A stretch of DNA of 35,690 nt from Acephala macrosclerotiorum (GCA_014904845.1 MU119608.1:2789-38478); one strand, 5' to 3'. Shown: positions 1-13,500, counted from the first letter of the stretch. Numbers and translations are program-made. The notes: generated by a model not told the origin, from the letters alone.

Positions 1-46
1 TATTGGCAAGCCGCTGGCACTATTGGCAACCAATTAGCATATAAAA
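1..46. repeat. Unmutated end of a dispersed repeat (left copy)
   Basis: The first 46 bases have ordinary composition, with TATTGGCA occurring twice 21 bp apart. They align without gaps to 5099-5144, where nearly all differences are C-to-T or G-to-A and the CCGC core is kept. The similarity fades but may continue to about 110, since both copies reach AATAAAAACGA. The pair, about 5.1 kb apart in the same orientation, could be long terminal repeats of one element or two members of a dispersed family. The left end is cut by the window. Confidence 0.7.
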
Positions 47-182
47 TTTTTTCTTGATACAATTTAAAAATTTATAAAATTTGAAATACGAAAATAATAA
101 AAACGATAAATTAAAAAAAATAATAAAAAAAAAAAAAAAATCGAAATAAAAAAAAAAAAAAAATAAAAAAAAAAAAAAAAAA

Positions 183-225
<43 letters not shown>

Positions 226-3202
226 GAATTAAATTAATAAAAAAAATAATCGAATAATAAAATATAAAAAATAAATAATTATTTAAATTTATATAAAAAA
301 TATAATAAAAATTAAATATAAATTTAAAATAATAATATATTTCAATTTTTAATATAAAAAAATATTAAAATAAAATTTTATAAAATTGAATTTAATTGTT
401 TAAAATAATAAAAATTAAAAATTATTTTAATAAATAATTAATATTTTTTATATAAAATATATTATATTTTAAAATTGTAATTTATTTTATTTATTAAAAA
501 AATGATTATTTTCTTTTAATAAAATATTTGAATTATTATAAAAAATCGATAAAATATTATTATAATTAATAAATTTAATAAATTATCGAAAATGTAAATT
601 TAATAAAAAAAATGTTTATAAAATAAATAAATTATATAAATTATTTTTTCGAAAGATTCAATTAAAAAATTTTATATTCTTCGAATAATTAAATAAATTT
701 ATTTATAAATTATTATAAATTATTATAATTTAATATAATTTTTTAATAAATTTATATATTTTTTTTATTTGTAAATATATTTATAAAATTCGATTATAAA
801 AATAATTAAAAAAATAATTAATTTATTTAATTATATAATCGTAAATTTCTAATAAAATTTTTAATAATTTTTTTTATGTTAAAAATTTAATCGTAAAATT
901 AATCGATCGAATTTAAAACGTAAAATATTCGAAAATTTATTTATCGATTTAATTGTAAAATCGATCGATCAAAAAAAAAATTCGAATATTATATTATATT
1001 TAAAAAATTTTAAAAAAATTTTTCAAGTTTTGTAAAATATTCGAAAATTTTAAAATATCGAAAAAAGATTTAATATATTGTATTAAAATCAAAAGTTTTT
1101 AAACAAATTTTTAATAAATTTTTTTTTCGAGAAATTTTTTAAATCGTTATAAAATATTCGAATAATTATTTATACAATTTCAAATTTCGTATTATATTCG
1201 AAAAATTGTTTTTAATAATAATAAATAAATTATAATTAAATATTTATTATCGATATATAATAAAATATAAAATTAAATAAAATATATTATATTTTTTTAA
1301 TTTTTTTTTTAATATAATTTAATAATTTTTAAAAAAATTTAAAATTTTTTATTTAAATTTTAATTATTTTATAAATAAAAAATATTACAAATATTTAAAA
1401 AAAAAAATAATATAATTATAATATTTTATTATTTATTAATTAATATTAATATAAAAAAATTTAATATTAAATTATATATTTAATATTGAATTTTTTATTT
1501 TTTATTAATAAATTATATTTATTTAATATATTTTTTCAAAAAAAAAATTTATATAATATATATATATATAAATTAAAATAAAAACGAAATTAATTATTAA
1601 ATAATAAAATACGTATTTTATAAATCGATAAAATTAATTAATAATATAATTAATTCTTATAATAAAAATATATTTAAATTAATTAAATATAATATTTTTT
1701 TAATTATACGTATTATTATATAAATAAAATAAAAAACGTATAATTAGTTTTTAAATTATTTATTTATTATATATAAAAATATTTATAATTTAATAATTAT
1801 TAATTCGAATTATTTTATTTTAAATTTAAATTAAAAATATATTAATATTTAATATATATATTAATTCGTTTTTTTATATTAATATTTAATATTTTAAAAT
1901 TTTAAAATTTTATTTTTTTAAATATAATTAAATTAATTAAAAAATTATTATTAAAAATATTATATTTTATTAATATAATTTCAATTTAAAAATCGTTTAA
2001 AAAATTTAAAACATTTAAAATATTTAAATTAATTCAAATATATAAATTTAAAATATTAAAATATTTAATTATATATATATATATTTTTAATATTATTATT
2101 AATTATTAAATATTTTGTTTTATTTTAATAAATTATATTAAATTAAAAATTTTAAAATGAAATTTTATATATAAAATTTTAAATAATTTAATTTTTAATT
2201 TATTTAATATTTTATATTTATAAATTTTAATAAATTTAAAACTTTTAATAAAATAAATTATTATTTATTTAATTTAATCGTAATTTAATAAATTTAAAAA
2301 ACGAGATTTTAAATTAAATTTTAATTTTTTTTTTTTTTTTTTAAAATTTATAAATTATATAAATAAAGTTTTTTTTATATTTTTATATAAAATTTAATTT
2401 TATTAATTTAATAAACTTTTTAATAAATTTTTTTTATAATTTTTTATTATTATTTATATTATATTAAACGTTCAATTTTATATTTAAATTTAAAATATTA
2501 TTATTTTATAATTTTTTAAAAAACTTTAATTTATAAATCAATTTTAAAAATATTATAAAAATTTAAAAACAAATATATATAATTTTTATTAATATAATAA
2601 ATAAATATTTTATTGTTTTTAATATTAATTTTTTTAATAATATTATAAATAATAAAATAAAATAAAATTTTTAATATTAAATTTAAATTTAAATTTAAAT
2701 TTTTTTTAAAATATTTTTAATAATATAAAATTAAATATATATATATAATTTTTTAAAAAAAAATAATTAAAATTTTATTATTAAATATTATTTAATTAAA
2801 AATATAATAAAATATAATTTAAAAATTAATTTAATATATTTTATATTTTAAAAATTGAAAAATAAAATAATATTATTTAATAAAATTTTATAAAAAATAA
2901 AAAATAATTATATTATATTATATTATATTTAAATTTTATAATTATTATTAATTCATATATTAATTTAATAAATTTATTTATATAAAAATAAATTTTTTTT
3001 TATTTTTGTATATAAATTATAAAATATTTAAAATAAAAATAATTTTGAAAATTAAATAATTAAAATTATTATAAAATTAATTTTTAATATTTTTTTCATA
3101 ATTTATTTATAATAATTTAATAATCGTATTTTAATATTAATTTTTTAATATTTTTATATACGAATAATAATTGAAATTTTATTATTGTATTAATTTATTA
3201 TA
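47..3202. other. RIP-degraded AT-rich block, no gene seen
   Basis: This is almost pure A and T, with A-rich tracts at 100-225. Most remaining C and G are in CpG. No open frame of useful length and no RNA gene is visible on either strand. The composition is that of a repeat mutated to saturation at non-CpG cytosines; which repeat it was cannot be read. CpG-containing patches at about 890-970 (several TCGATCGA-like words) resemble 4811-4840 and may be related sequence. Confidence 0.8.
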
Positions 3203-3220
3203 ATTAAAAATGTTTCTCTC

Positions 3221-3290
3221 GTACCGAAAGAAAAAGTCCGTCCGCCGACTCGCAAGCGAGCCAATCAGCGGACGGAATTTTCTTTCGATA
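3221..3290. repeat. 70-bp near-perfect inverted repeat with nested hairpin
   Basis: The outer arms GTACCGAAAG and CTTTCGATAC and the inner arms GTCCGTCCGC and GCGGACGGA pair with few mismatches. The centre holds a second perfect hairpin, CTCGC-AA-GCGAG (3249-3260). As RNA or extruded DNA it would form a long stem with a branched top. No run of T marks it as a terminator. Confidence 0.8.
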
Positions 3291-3306
3291 CTCGACGCAC
3301 ATTTTG

Positions 3307-3339
3307 CTCCGCAGGCCTCGCAGGGGCGCTCCTGCGGAG
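3307..3339. repeat. GC-rich hairpin
   Basis: CTCCGCAGG (3307-3315) is perfectly complementary to CCTGCGGAG (3331-3339) across a 15-base loop. It follows the 70-bp inverted repeat by 16 bases and is one of three hairpins in a row. Confidence 0.8.
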
Positions 3340-3345
3340 AGCTAC

Positions 3346-3360
3346 AAAGTCTTCGACTTT
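3346..3360. repeat. Short perfect hairpin
   Basis: AAAGTC-TTC-GACTTT is a perfect 6-bp stem with a TTC loop, six bases after the preceding hairpin. Its role is unknown. Confidence 0.7.
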
Positions 3361-3503
3361 AGTAATTTATTTCTATTTCAAGTTTTAAATCAAAAGCTCT
3401 TAATTTGAGTGTTTTATAAGGCTTTGAAGCTAGAATGTTTTATTGAAGTAGTGGTTCGAATTCTGCCGGGCGGTGAAGCCGATAAACTGATAAGCCCCTT
3501 AGT

Positions 3504-4210
3504 GCCTAAGGCAGAAACGCCCTACCTGCGGAGCCTCATATTACCAGGGGGACACCCCCTGGGACCCCCGTCTTATATTTAGCTGCTACGATCGATTCAA
3601 TTGATTATAGAGAGTTATTTACCAGGGGGAGACCCCCTGGGACCCCCCTCGAGAGCTGCGCAGCCGTAGAGCAGTTCTAGCATTTAAGTGCCTAATGCCT
3701 TAGGCAGAAACGCACTTCTGGCAGAGCCTCACGCCAGGGGGACACCCCCTGGGACCCCCGCCTCTTATATTGAATCGCTACGATTGATTCTATTGATTAT
3801 AAATAGTTATTGCAATTATATTTACTAGGGGGAGACTCCCTAGGACCCCCCTTAAATGCTGCGCAGCTATAGAATTAATAAGAGTAGGATTTTGGTGTAC
3901 CAGCATTTCGATGCCTAAGGCAGAAACGCACTTCCGGGGTTTTATACCAGGGGAACACCCCCTGGGACTCCCGTCTCTTATATCGGGTTACTACGATCGA
4001 TTCAATCAATTTAAATCACTTTCTTTAGTATATAATTCCAGGGAGAGACCCCCTGGAACCCCCCTTGATAGTTGCGCAGCTATAGAGATATCCAGCACTT
4101 AAGTAAGTAAGTGCCTTAATGCCTAAGGCAAAAACGCACTCAGAGAGTTTTAGTGTTTCTCACCGGAGCGGTTGCTGCCGGCCTTACTGCCTAAGGCAGA
4201 AGCGCACTTG
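3504..4210. repeat. Tandem array of ~200-bp palindrome-bearing units
   Basis: Units begin with GCCTWAGGCAGAAACGC at 3504, 3697 and 3913, giving spacings of 193, 216 and 208 to the next box at 4121; a last partial box is at 4189. Each full unit carries, in order, the near-palindrome GCCTWAGGC, a GC-rich palindrome of type A, a spacer with CTACGATYGATTC, a palindrome of type B, and GCTGCGCAGC (3655-3664, 3858-3867; degenerate at 4071-4080). Later units hold more C-to-T and G-to-A changes. A saturated copy of the unit lies at 20058-20215. Confidence 0.85.
3543..4064. repeat. Six GC-rich palindromes, alternating A and B types
   Basis: Copies lie at about 3543-3570, 3621-3648, 3733-3760, 3824-3850, 3946-3973 and 4037-4064. 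The clearest has arms CCAGGGGG and CCCCCTGG around a 3-base loop (3544-3562), followed by GGACCCCCG. Odd copies have loop ACA and end in CCCG; even copies have loop AGA and end in CCCCC. Copies 4 to 6 show mostly transition differences. They are spaced 78-114 bp apart, too irregular and too palindromic for a CRISPR array. Confidence 0.85.
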
Positions 4211-4640
4211 GGAGTTTTGCGGTCGCCATTTTTGCTAAGTGCGACTATATTCTACTGATTTGCGCAACAACGGATTAATAGAATCGCTTGAAACTTAGAA
4301 TCTGGCGGTATTTAATTGAGTTTCAACTTATTTCCAAATATTAAGCTGTTTATATGATAGCTTGAATTAATATTTAAAGCGCAGTGCAATTGAGATTTTG
4401 GTGTTCTTCGCCGGAGCGGTTATATATTATTCCGGAGCTTCCAAACTACCCCTACTGCAAAATTCCTTAATGAACCAATCAAGTCGCTGCATTTGAGCAC
4501 CTCGGTTAAATTTTGCTGAAATCGCCCATAGTTGAGATGACTCGTGCCACGTGAATAACACGTGATTTAATAAAAGTTGACATTAGTCCTTAAGGCGAAC
4601 GACCAATTATAAAAGTTTTAAATAAATTTATTAAGCGCGT

Positions 4641-5098
4641 ATTAAAATATTAAACTATAAAATTAAAAATTGTGAAAATTTTAATATTTTTTATTAAAAT
4701 TTAAATATAAACTAATAATCGCACTTTATTCGATTAATAAATTTTAATCGTTTTATAAATTATACAAATAAATAAAAATAAAAATTGAAAATATTAATAT
4801 TATTTAAAATTTAATCGTAAAATCGATCGATTTAAATAAAATTTGCGCGCGTAAAAATACAAATTAAATATACGAATAATTGTATTATATTATTTTATTC
4901 GATATTAAAAATTTAAATTTAAATATTTAAAAATTAAACGATTTAATTAATTAAATATAATTATATAAAAATCGCACGTAATCGTTTATAATCGTCGAAA
5001 ATTGAGAATTTTAATATTTTTATAAATTTAAATCTATTTATTAATCGATTATTATTAAACGTTAAAATTTTAAATATATAATTATTATATAATACGTA
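4641..5098. other. AT-rich RIP-type spacer
   Basis: AT-rich sequence with residual CpG, including TCGATCGA and GCGCGCG words near 4822-4852. No gene is visible. It links the palindrome island to the mutated terminal-type repeat at 5099. Confidence 0.7.
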
Positions 5099-5144
5099 CT
5101 ATTATTAAACCGCTAATATTATTAGTAATCAATTAATATATAAA
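5099..5144. repeat. RIP-mutated copy of the window's first 46 bases
   Basis: It aligns to 1-46 without gaps. GGC has become AAT or AGT, and CAACC has become TAATC, while CCGC stays intact. All differences but one, near the start, are transitions. It is the same orientation as the left copy. Confidence 0.75.
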
Positions 5145-7400
5145 TTTTTTTTTTAATATTTTAATTTTCGTATTATTAATAAAAACGAATTAATATATAA
5201 ATATAATTATAAATAATTTATTATTAAAATTGAAATTAAATATATAAAAAAAAAACGATTTTAAAATTATTAATAATAAAATAAAAAATATATACGTTTA
5301 AATTAACGTTTATTTTAAAATTAAAATTAAATTTTATAAAAATAAATAAATAAAATATAATTTTATTAATAAAATAATAAAAATAATAAAAGAAATTAAA
5401 ATTTTTATATAAATTTATTTTGAATTATATTAATAAAAATAAATAATTATTAAAAATTAAATATTAATAATAATTTCGATTTAAAAAATTTTAATTTTTT
5501 TTTTTTATAATTTGATAATTTTTAAAAAATAATAAAATTTACTCGAAAATTAATTTTTTTATTATTATTATATACGTAATAATAATATATAAAATATATA
5601 ATTATTTTTCGTATTAAATGTTTTTATAATATTTTATTTAAAAAAAATATTAATCTTTTTAAATATATATTTAAAAATATTATAAATACAATTTAATAAT
5701 AAAAAAAATTAATATTTACGAATGATTTAAATTATTTTATTTTAATAATTTTTATTTTTTTAATATTTTAAAAATTAAAATTCGAATTTATTTATATTTA
5801 TTATTATATTTATAATTTATATTAGTATTTTTTATTGAAATATTCGTTTAATATTTTTAATATTTAAAATCGATTTAATTAATTTTATAAAAAATTAAAG
5901 AATTGTTTATATAATTTTTATATATAAAACGTTTTAAATTAAAATTTTAAATCGTTTTTAAATCGTTTTATAATATTTTTTATTTATATAAATATTTTAA
6001 TATTAAATTTGAAATATTAAATAATACGCGTAATATATAATTTCGACGATTTTTAATTTTTTTATTAATTTTTTTTATTCAAAGTTATAATTAATTTCGA
6101 TTATAAACAAACGTTTATATATTAATATACTTATAAATAAAAATAATAATTAAAATACGAATTTTTAATTAAACGATTTTTATTAATTATAATTTAAATT
6201 TAATAATATTTTTTTTTATTAAAAAAAACTTTTATTGTATTATTTATAAATTGAATTAAAAATTATATAATTATTTTAAATATAATTATTAATTTTTTTT
6301 AAATATTTAATAATTGATTTTTTTAAATTAATTTTTTGATTTTTTATATTTTTATTCATAAAATATTATAAAAGAAATCGCGATTTAATTATTAAAAAAA
6401 ACGAAATAAAATTTATAAATAATAAAAAATATTAATTTAAATCAATTATTTGAAAAAATAAAAAATAAATTAATTAATTCGTTTAATATTTTTATAAATC
6501 AATATTTATATTATATTAAAAAATTAAAATAAATAAATTAATATTATTCGAATAAATTAAATAATATATTATTTATAAAAAATAAATTATTATTAAATTT
6601 GATTTTAAAAATACAAAAATTTAATTTATTAATAAAAAAAATATTTTAATAAATAATATTTTCAAAAAATATTAATAAAAATTAAATAAAATTATATATT
6701 AAAATTAAATAATTTAAATATGATAAATTTTTTTAATAAAAATAATTTATTAAAAAAATCGTTAATAAATAATTATATAATTAATAAAAATATTAAAATT
6801 AATAAAAAATATTTTATAAATAAAATAAATATTAATATACGATAATTTAAATAAAAATAAAAATAAAAAATAAAATTAATTTAATATTAAAATTTAATTA
6901 TATATATTAAATTTAAATATTATAAATTATATTAAATCGTTTATATATATAATATTATTTAACGATATTATATAAATTCTTTTTAAAAAATATTTCGATT
7001 TTAAAATAAATAAAATTTTAATTTAAATCCAAAAAAATTTATATATATTAAAAAAATTCGAAATTAAAATTAATTATTATTATTTCGTAATAATTAATAA
7101 TATAATAAATTTAAATTATTTATTAAACGATTTTAATTATAAATTAATAAACGACGAATTTTTAAATAAAAATAAATTATTAAAAATAAATTAATTTTAT
7201 ATAATAAAATAATAATTAAATAATTATATTATTATTATTAAATTCAAAATATTAATTGAAAAAAAATTATAATTTTATTATAAAACGAATAATGTAATAT
7301 ATAATAATTAAATAAAATTATTTATTATTTATTATATCGAATAAATCGATTATAAAAATATTAAAAAAAATATTAAAAAAATAATATATATAATAAAAAA
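5145..7400. other. RIP-degraded AT-rich block, no gene seen
   Basis: C and G survive mostly as CpG on both strands, and no coding potential can be read. It ends at the left 103-bp direct repeat of the 9.3-kb element. Confidence 0.75.
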
Positions 7401-7503
7401 TAATTTATTTTGTAAAAGTACAATATGAAAATTAAATTCGATAAATTATATTAAATTAAATTAAATTATATTATTTGATTTCAAATTCTTTCACGTAATA
7501 AAA
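7401..7503. repeat. Left direct repeat (LTR-like) of the 9.3-kb element
   Basis: It aligns gaplessly over 103 bases with 16658-16760. I see about 12 differences, all but one transitions. It contains TTTTGTAAAA near its start and GTAATAAA at its end. Exact ends and a target duplication cannot be fixed, because both copies share the bases upstream of TGTAAAA. Confidence 0.75.
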
Positions 7504-10500
7504 TACTTTTTTTTAAAAAAATTTTATATTTTCGTAAAATTCAAAAAATTTTATAAAGTTTTTTTTTTGTTATTTTATTTAAAATTTGAAATAATTATAA
7601 ATTCATAATTATATTTTTCATTTTTTTATAAAAATAAAAAATATTTCACGTATATAATTTATATTATAAAAAAAAATTTGAAAAATATTATTTTTATTTT
7701 CTTTTTTTAATAATTTTAATATTAGTTTTTTATTTTTATAATTGTAAAATTTTTATTTTTTAATCGATTTTTTATCGTTTTATTAAAAATTTTCGTATTT
7801 TTTTTTGTATTAATTTATTAATAAAATTTTAAGAAATTTAAAAAAAAATAATAAATTCTAATATTAATATAATAATAAAACGTATAAAACTTATTAATAT
7901 TAAATATATTTAATATTTATATAATATATTTGAATTTAATATATTTGAAAAATAAAAATATTAATTTTGAAAGTTAAAATATTAATTCTATGGATTAATA
8001 TAGTATTTTGATAAAATTTTATATTAATTTGTAAAAACAAATATTAATTGAATAAATTATTTATAATTTCGATTTTATTAATATTGTTTTTATAAAAAAT
8101 TATTTAAATAATAAAAGAAAAAATTTTAATAAAATATAAAATTGTAAAAAATATATTATTAATAAAATTAAAATAATTATATTATTAGTAATAAATAATA
8201 TTATTGTATATTGAAATTGTTTTTTTTAAAATTAGTTTGAAAATAGTACGTTATTAGAATAAACGATAAAAATTGATTTAATTGTTTAAAAATTAAAAAT
8301 TATTTTGTAATATTATAATTGTTTTATAAAAAAGAAAATTGATTTATTGTTAAATTTTTTGTTTTATTGTATTTTAAAGTAAATATTTGCAAAATGTAAT
8401 TTATTTGTAAATTCAATAATAAAATATTTCGTGTAAATGTATTTATAATTTTTTTAATATATTCTAAAATTTTAAAATCGAAATATTTTTCGTATTACGA
8501 TTTTTATTAGTTTTTTATATTTTGAAAATAATAAAATCGTATTTTTAAAGTTTTATTAATTATTTTAATTAAATTTTTTATTTTAATTAGTATTTTATTC
8601 GAAATAAAATTGAATAAATTTTTAATATATTTAATAATCGATTTTTATTTTTTTCAAATTTTAATATTAAAAATATTTATTAATAAATTTTATAATATTT
8701 TTTAATATTTGTATAATTAATTTAAATGATTAATTTTTATAGTATTTATATTAAAAAATAAATTGTATTTTTTGAAAATAATAATTTTATTAATTTTTAC
8801 GTTTTTATTTTCGATTTTTTTATTAATATTTATTACGTTTATTTTAAATATTTTTGATTGATTTTATTTTATTTTAACAAGAATACTAAAAATTAATAAA
8901 AATCGTAAAATGTTTAAATTAATTATCATATAATTTGTTGTAATAATTAGTATAGTTTGCGTACGAATTTTTTTAATTTTTTTAATTTTTTTTTAAAATA
9001 TTGAATTTGTTATTATTAATCGTTATAATGTTTAATTTTTAGAAGTAATTAAATTAATAATAAAAAGTTAATTTTATTGAGTTTTTAAACGATAAATATT
9101 GTTCGATTTTAAATTATTTTATAAAGTGAAATAATTTGTTTGTATTATTTTTAATGTTTTTTTTAAATTTATATTTTGTATTATTTTTAATATAATTTAA
9201 AAAAAGTTTTTTCGTGGATTGTAATAAAAAATTGTAATTTTTGATATTGATTTTAATAATTAATTTCGTGTTTTTAAATATTAAAAATTTTATTATTAAA
9301 ACGTTTATTAGTTTTAATAAATTTATTAATATATTATTTTCGATTTTAATTAATTAAATTATTATTGAATATATTTTATAGTTTAATTTTTGAATTATTT
9401 TTATTTTTATTTTTATTTTTTGTATTTATTTTATTGTTTTAAAAATTTTATTAATATTTAATTGAAGTAAAATTGATTCGATTGAAATAGAATTTTGTAT
9501 TGATAATTGTAAAATTAAAATTGAATGTTCGAATTTGTTTTTGATTTATTGGATTAGTAAATAAATATAAAAATTATTTAGATTTAAAGTAAATTTGATA
9601 TTTTTGAATTTGTTTTTATTTAATTTAGTAAATAATCGTTCGATAAAAAGTTTTAAATTATTAAAAAAATTATTATATTTAGTATAGAATTTGTTGATTT
9701 GAAATTAAATAAATAGTTTATTGTTAGAAATTTTTCAATAAATAGTTTAATATTTTTTGTATAAAAAAAAAACGTTTTATTAATTTTTTGAAAATTTTTA
9801 TTGTTTTTTGATTAGAGAATTTGAAAAATTGAAATATTAAATTTGTATTTTTTTATTGAAAAAATTTAAAGAATTTTTTTTATATATATTTAAAAAAATT
9901 GATATATTATAAAGAAATTTGATAAAATATTATTGGATTTGAATAGAGAAATTAATGAAATTGTTAAAAGAATTAGTAAAATATTTTTAGAATTTGATAA
10001 AAGAATTGAGAAATTGAATGCGAATAATAGTAAAATTTTTAAAAGATTTATTTTGTATTTGTAATAAAATTCGTAAAATATTTTGTAATTAAAAACGAAT
10101 TTATTATTTTTGTTTGAAATTGAATTAAAAAAGATTAAATAATAAACGATATTATTTGATTGGTTGTTTGATAAAAGTAATAAAACGTATCGTTTTTATA
10201 TATTGAAAATAAATAAATTTTTTTCGAGTTTAATAAAATTTATATTAAAAATTAAAAGTTTACGAATATTGAAATCGTTATTATTAGATATTATATATTA
10301 TTTTGTAGAAATAAAGTGTATAATAAAATTAAATAATTTTAGTTTTAAAAATTATTATTATTATTAATAAAATTGAATTATTGTAATTATTAAAAATAGA
10401 AATATTATATAAAAAAAAGTTAAAATAAATAGATTGTAAACAAATAAAATTACGTTAATAAATAAAATAAATATAATAAGTTTAAAAATAAAAATTTTCG

Positions 10501-13500
10501 ATCGATTAAAATTATATAAATTTTTTTAAATTGATTATTTTTTTGAGACGATTTTGAAATTTGTATAATTATTTAATTTTTTATTATTGAATTTAAAATT
10601 AATTTTTTAAGTAAATATATATACGAGTTTGAATTGAAAGTTTTAATATACGAATTTTATATTTTTAAATAAATTTAATTATATTTTTAAATAATTCGAT
10701 TTTATATTATTAATTTTATATATTATTATAATTTTTTAATTTAATTAAATATTTAAAATTGTTTTTATCTTTATATTAAATATGTTTTTTATTAATAATT
10801 TTTTTAAATTTTTAAATTTTTTAATTATTATTATATTTATTGTTTAAATCGATATTAATTAATTTTACAACATTTAATTTTAATTTATTATATAAATTTT
10901 TATTTTTTAATATAAAATATAAATAAATAATAAAAATAATTAAATAGATTTTTTAATAAAAAAATAATTGCAATTTATATATAAAATAATTAATACGTTT
11001 TTTAATAGAAAAAAGTTCGATTTATTGTTTTATTAATTTTAAATTTAAATAATTTAAAAAATTGTAATTTTTATAAAATTTGATATATATTAAATTGTTA
11101 ATATTTATTGTAAGTAGTTTATATTTGAAATTGTATCGTTTTTTAATAAATATAGTAATAAAATTAATAATTAATTATATGTTTTATTAATAAAAATTTT
11201 AAATAATTTTAAAAATATTAAAAGAATTTAATTTGTATAAAAATAATAAAATTGTATTCGTTTTATAATCGATAATAATTTCGTTTAAATTAGTATTAAT
11301 AATTATTATAAATGTATTATTAATAGTAGTTTAATATAAAATAATATAATTCGTTTATAATTAATCCAAATAAAATATAATAAAATAATAAAAATCGATT
11401 TCGATTTTTTGTATAATTCGTTTTAATAGTTTATTTGTTTATAAATATTAAATAATAAATATTTGCAATTTTGTATTTATAAATTTAAAAATAATTCGTT
11501 AAAATTTGAAAATAAATTTTTTATTTTAATTAAAAATAATATTATTTAATATTTTTTAATTATAAAATACAAATATTATAATTAAAATTTTAATTTAATT
11601 TTCGATTATATATATAGTATATTTTAAAATAAATAGTTTTTTTTTAGAAAATTTGTAAAATATTAATATTAAATAATTGAAAAAATTGAAATTTTTAATT
11701 TTTTATAAAATAATCGTTTTTACGATTAAAAAATTAAAAATAAAATTAATTGCGATTATTGTAAAAAATTTTAATTCGATATAAATTGATTATAAAAAAT
11801 CGTATATTGAAAATCGCAAAATTTGATTATAAAAACAATTTAAATAATAAATTAAATATTTAATTAATTCTTTTATTAATTTATAAATTGTAAAATTCGA
11901 TAATTTTTATTTTATTTTTTTGAAATTAAAATAGTATTTATTGTAAATTTTCGAGAGAACGTTATAAAATATAATTTTCGAAATATAAAAACGATTAAAA
12001 TTTTTGTAAAAAATATAAAATAATAGATTATTTTATAAAAAAAAAAAAATTATTAATTTAAATTTTTTGAAAAATTAATTTGTTTTTTTTAATTGAAATT
12101 TTTTAAAATTTTATAAAAATAACGATTTTTAATATAATTTTTTACAAATTGTAATTTGTATTTTAAATCAATAATAATTTTTGAAAATAAATAAATATTA
12201 TTTAAAATATTATTTTTAAAAATATTTTTTAAAAAAATAATTTTAAATTTATTTAAAATATTAAATACAATATTTGATTTTTTAAAAATATTTTTTATTT
12301 CGAAATTAAATTAAAAAAAATATTCGAAAATTGTAATATATTTTATATTGATTTTAATAATATTAAAAATAAATAAATAAATTTAATTATAAATATTTTT
12401 TATTATTAAATAATTCGTTAAAATTTGAAATTTTTTATAAATATATATTAAATATATTATTTCGAGTTTAATAAAATAATAATATTTTTCAATAAAAAAA
12501 ATTAATTTATTTAAAAATAATATAAATTAAATCGTAGAAATTAATAAATTAAAAAAATTTAAAATTAGAATATAATTTTTTTTAAAATAAAAAACTATGA
12601 TTTTAAAATCGTTTTTAGAAATATTGATTTTAAAAAAAAAACAATTTATTTGAATTATAATAAATTAATATATATTTGTTTGATAAATAAATTTGAAAAT
12701 TTTTTTATAATACTTTTTTTTGATTTATAGATTTTTATATAATATATATATATATAAAAAAAAAAAGATATTTTTTTTTTTATTTTTTATATAAATATTT
12801 ACATTTTGTATTATTATAATAATTTTAATATTTGTATATAAAACGATATATAAAATCGAAATTAATTTATTATTTTTAAAGATTTTAAAATCTTAAAAAA
12901 AACGAGATTTTTAATTGTTATTATTTGTTTTTCGATTGTAAATATTTTAAATTCGTTTATATAATAATTAAAAAAATAAATCAATAAATTTTTTAAAAAT
13001 TTTTTTAATAAAAATAAATATAAATATATTTTTATAAATAAAATAAATATTTTGTATAGATATTAAAAATAATTTTTTAATATTTTTAAAAAAACGATTA
13101 TATTATTAATAAAAGTTTTAATGAAATAATAATATAATTGAAATTTTAAATTTATAATTTGTTAAATATAAATGAAAAAATTTTTAAAACTTTGAAAAAT
13201 TACTTTAAAACGTTTTAAATTACAATAATTAATAATAATAATTTTATTTTAATAATTTTTTCGAATTAAAATTTGATAAAAGAATTTTAATTTGTTAATA
13301 ATTGTAATATAAATTATATTTTTAAAGATTTTTATGATTTTTTTTTAATGCGATATTAAATACGCGTTAAAAATCGTCGGTTTTTTAATAGATTTTATAT
13401 TAATAATAAAATAAAAATATAGTTTATTTTTAATTATTTTTTAAATTATAAATATAAAATAATTAAAAAATATTAATTAAATTATTTATTTAAATTTGTT

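Larger units (their letters stand above)
3203..4640. repeat. Palindrome-dense repeat island, lightly mutated
   Basis: A block of roughly balanced composition stands abruptly between AT-rich flanks. It opens with three consecutive hairpin-forming sequences (3221-3360), continues with a single-copy-like stretch (3361-3500), then an array of about 200-bp units (3504-4210) full of GC-rich palindromes. A tail (4211-4640) holds further inverted repeats: AAATATTAAGCT at 4336-4347 facing 4359-4375, and CACGTG twice at 4548-4564. No convincing protein is encoded. The stretch 3380-3440 and the units recur in heavily mutated form at 19900-20215, so this is a repeated element. I do not recognise the family. 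Confidence 0.75.

Noticed and set aside
3453..3463. tRNA or SINE B-box (GGTTCGAATTC)
   Set aside because: The flanks do not pair as a T-stem and I find no A-box or acceptor stem at the proper distance.
3543..4064. CRISPR-like array
   Set aside because: Repeats alternate between two types, spacers are themselves repeated and of uneven length, and the genome is fungal.
3911..4102. Open frame of 63 codons in the palindrome array
   Set aside because: It runs across tandem repeat units and palindromes, has no recognisable domain and is not conserved between units; it is a chance frame.
10164..10367. Open frame of 67 codons
   Set aside because: Its composition is only Phe, Ile, Leu, Lys, Asn and Tyr from AT-rich mutated DNA; no start context or domain.
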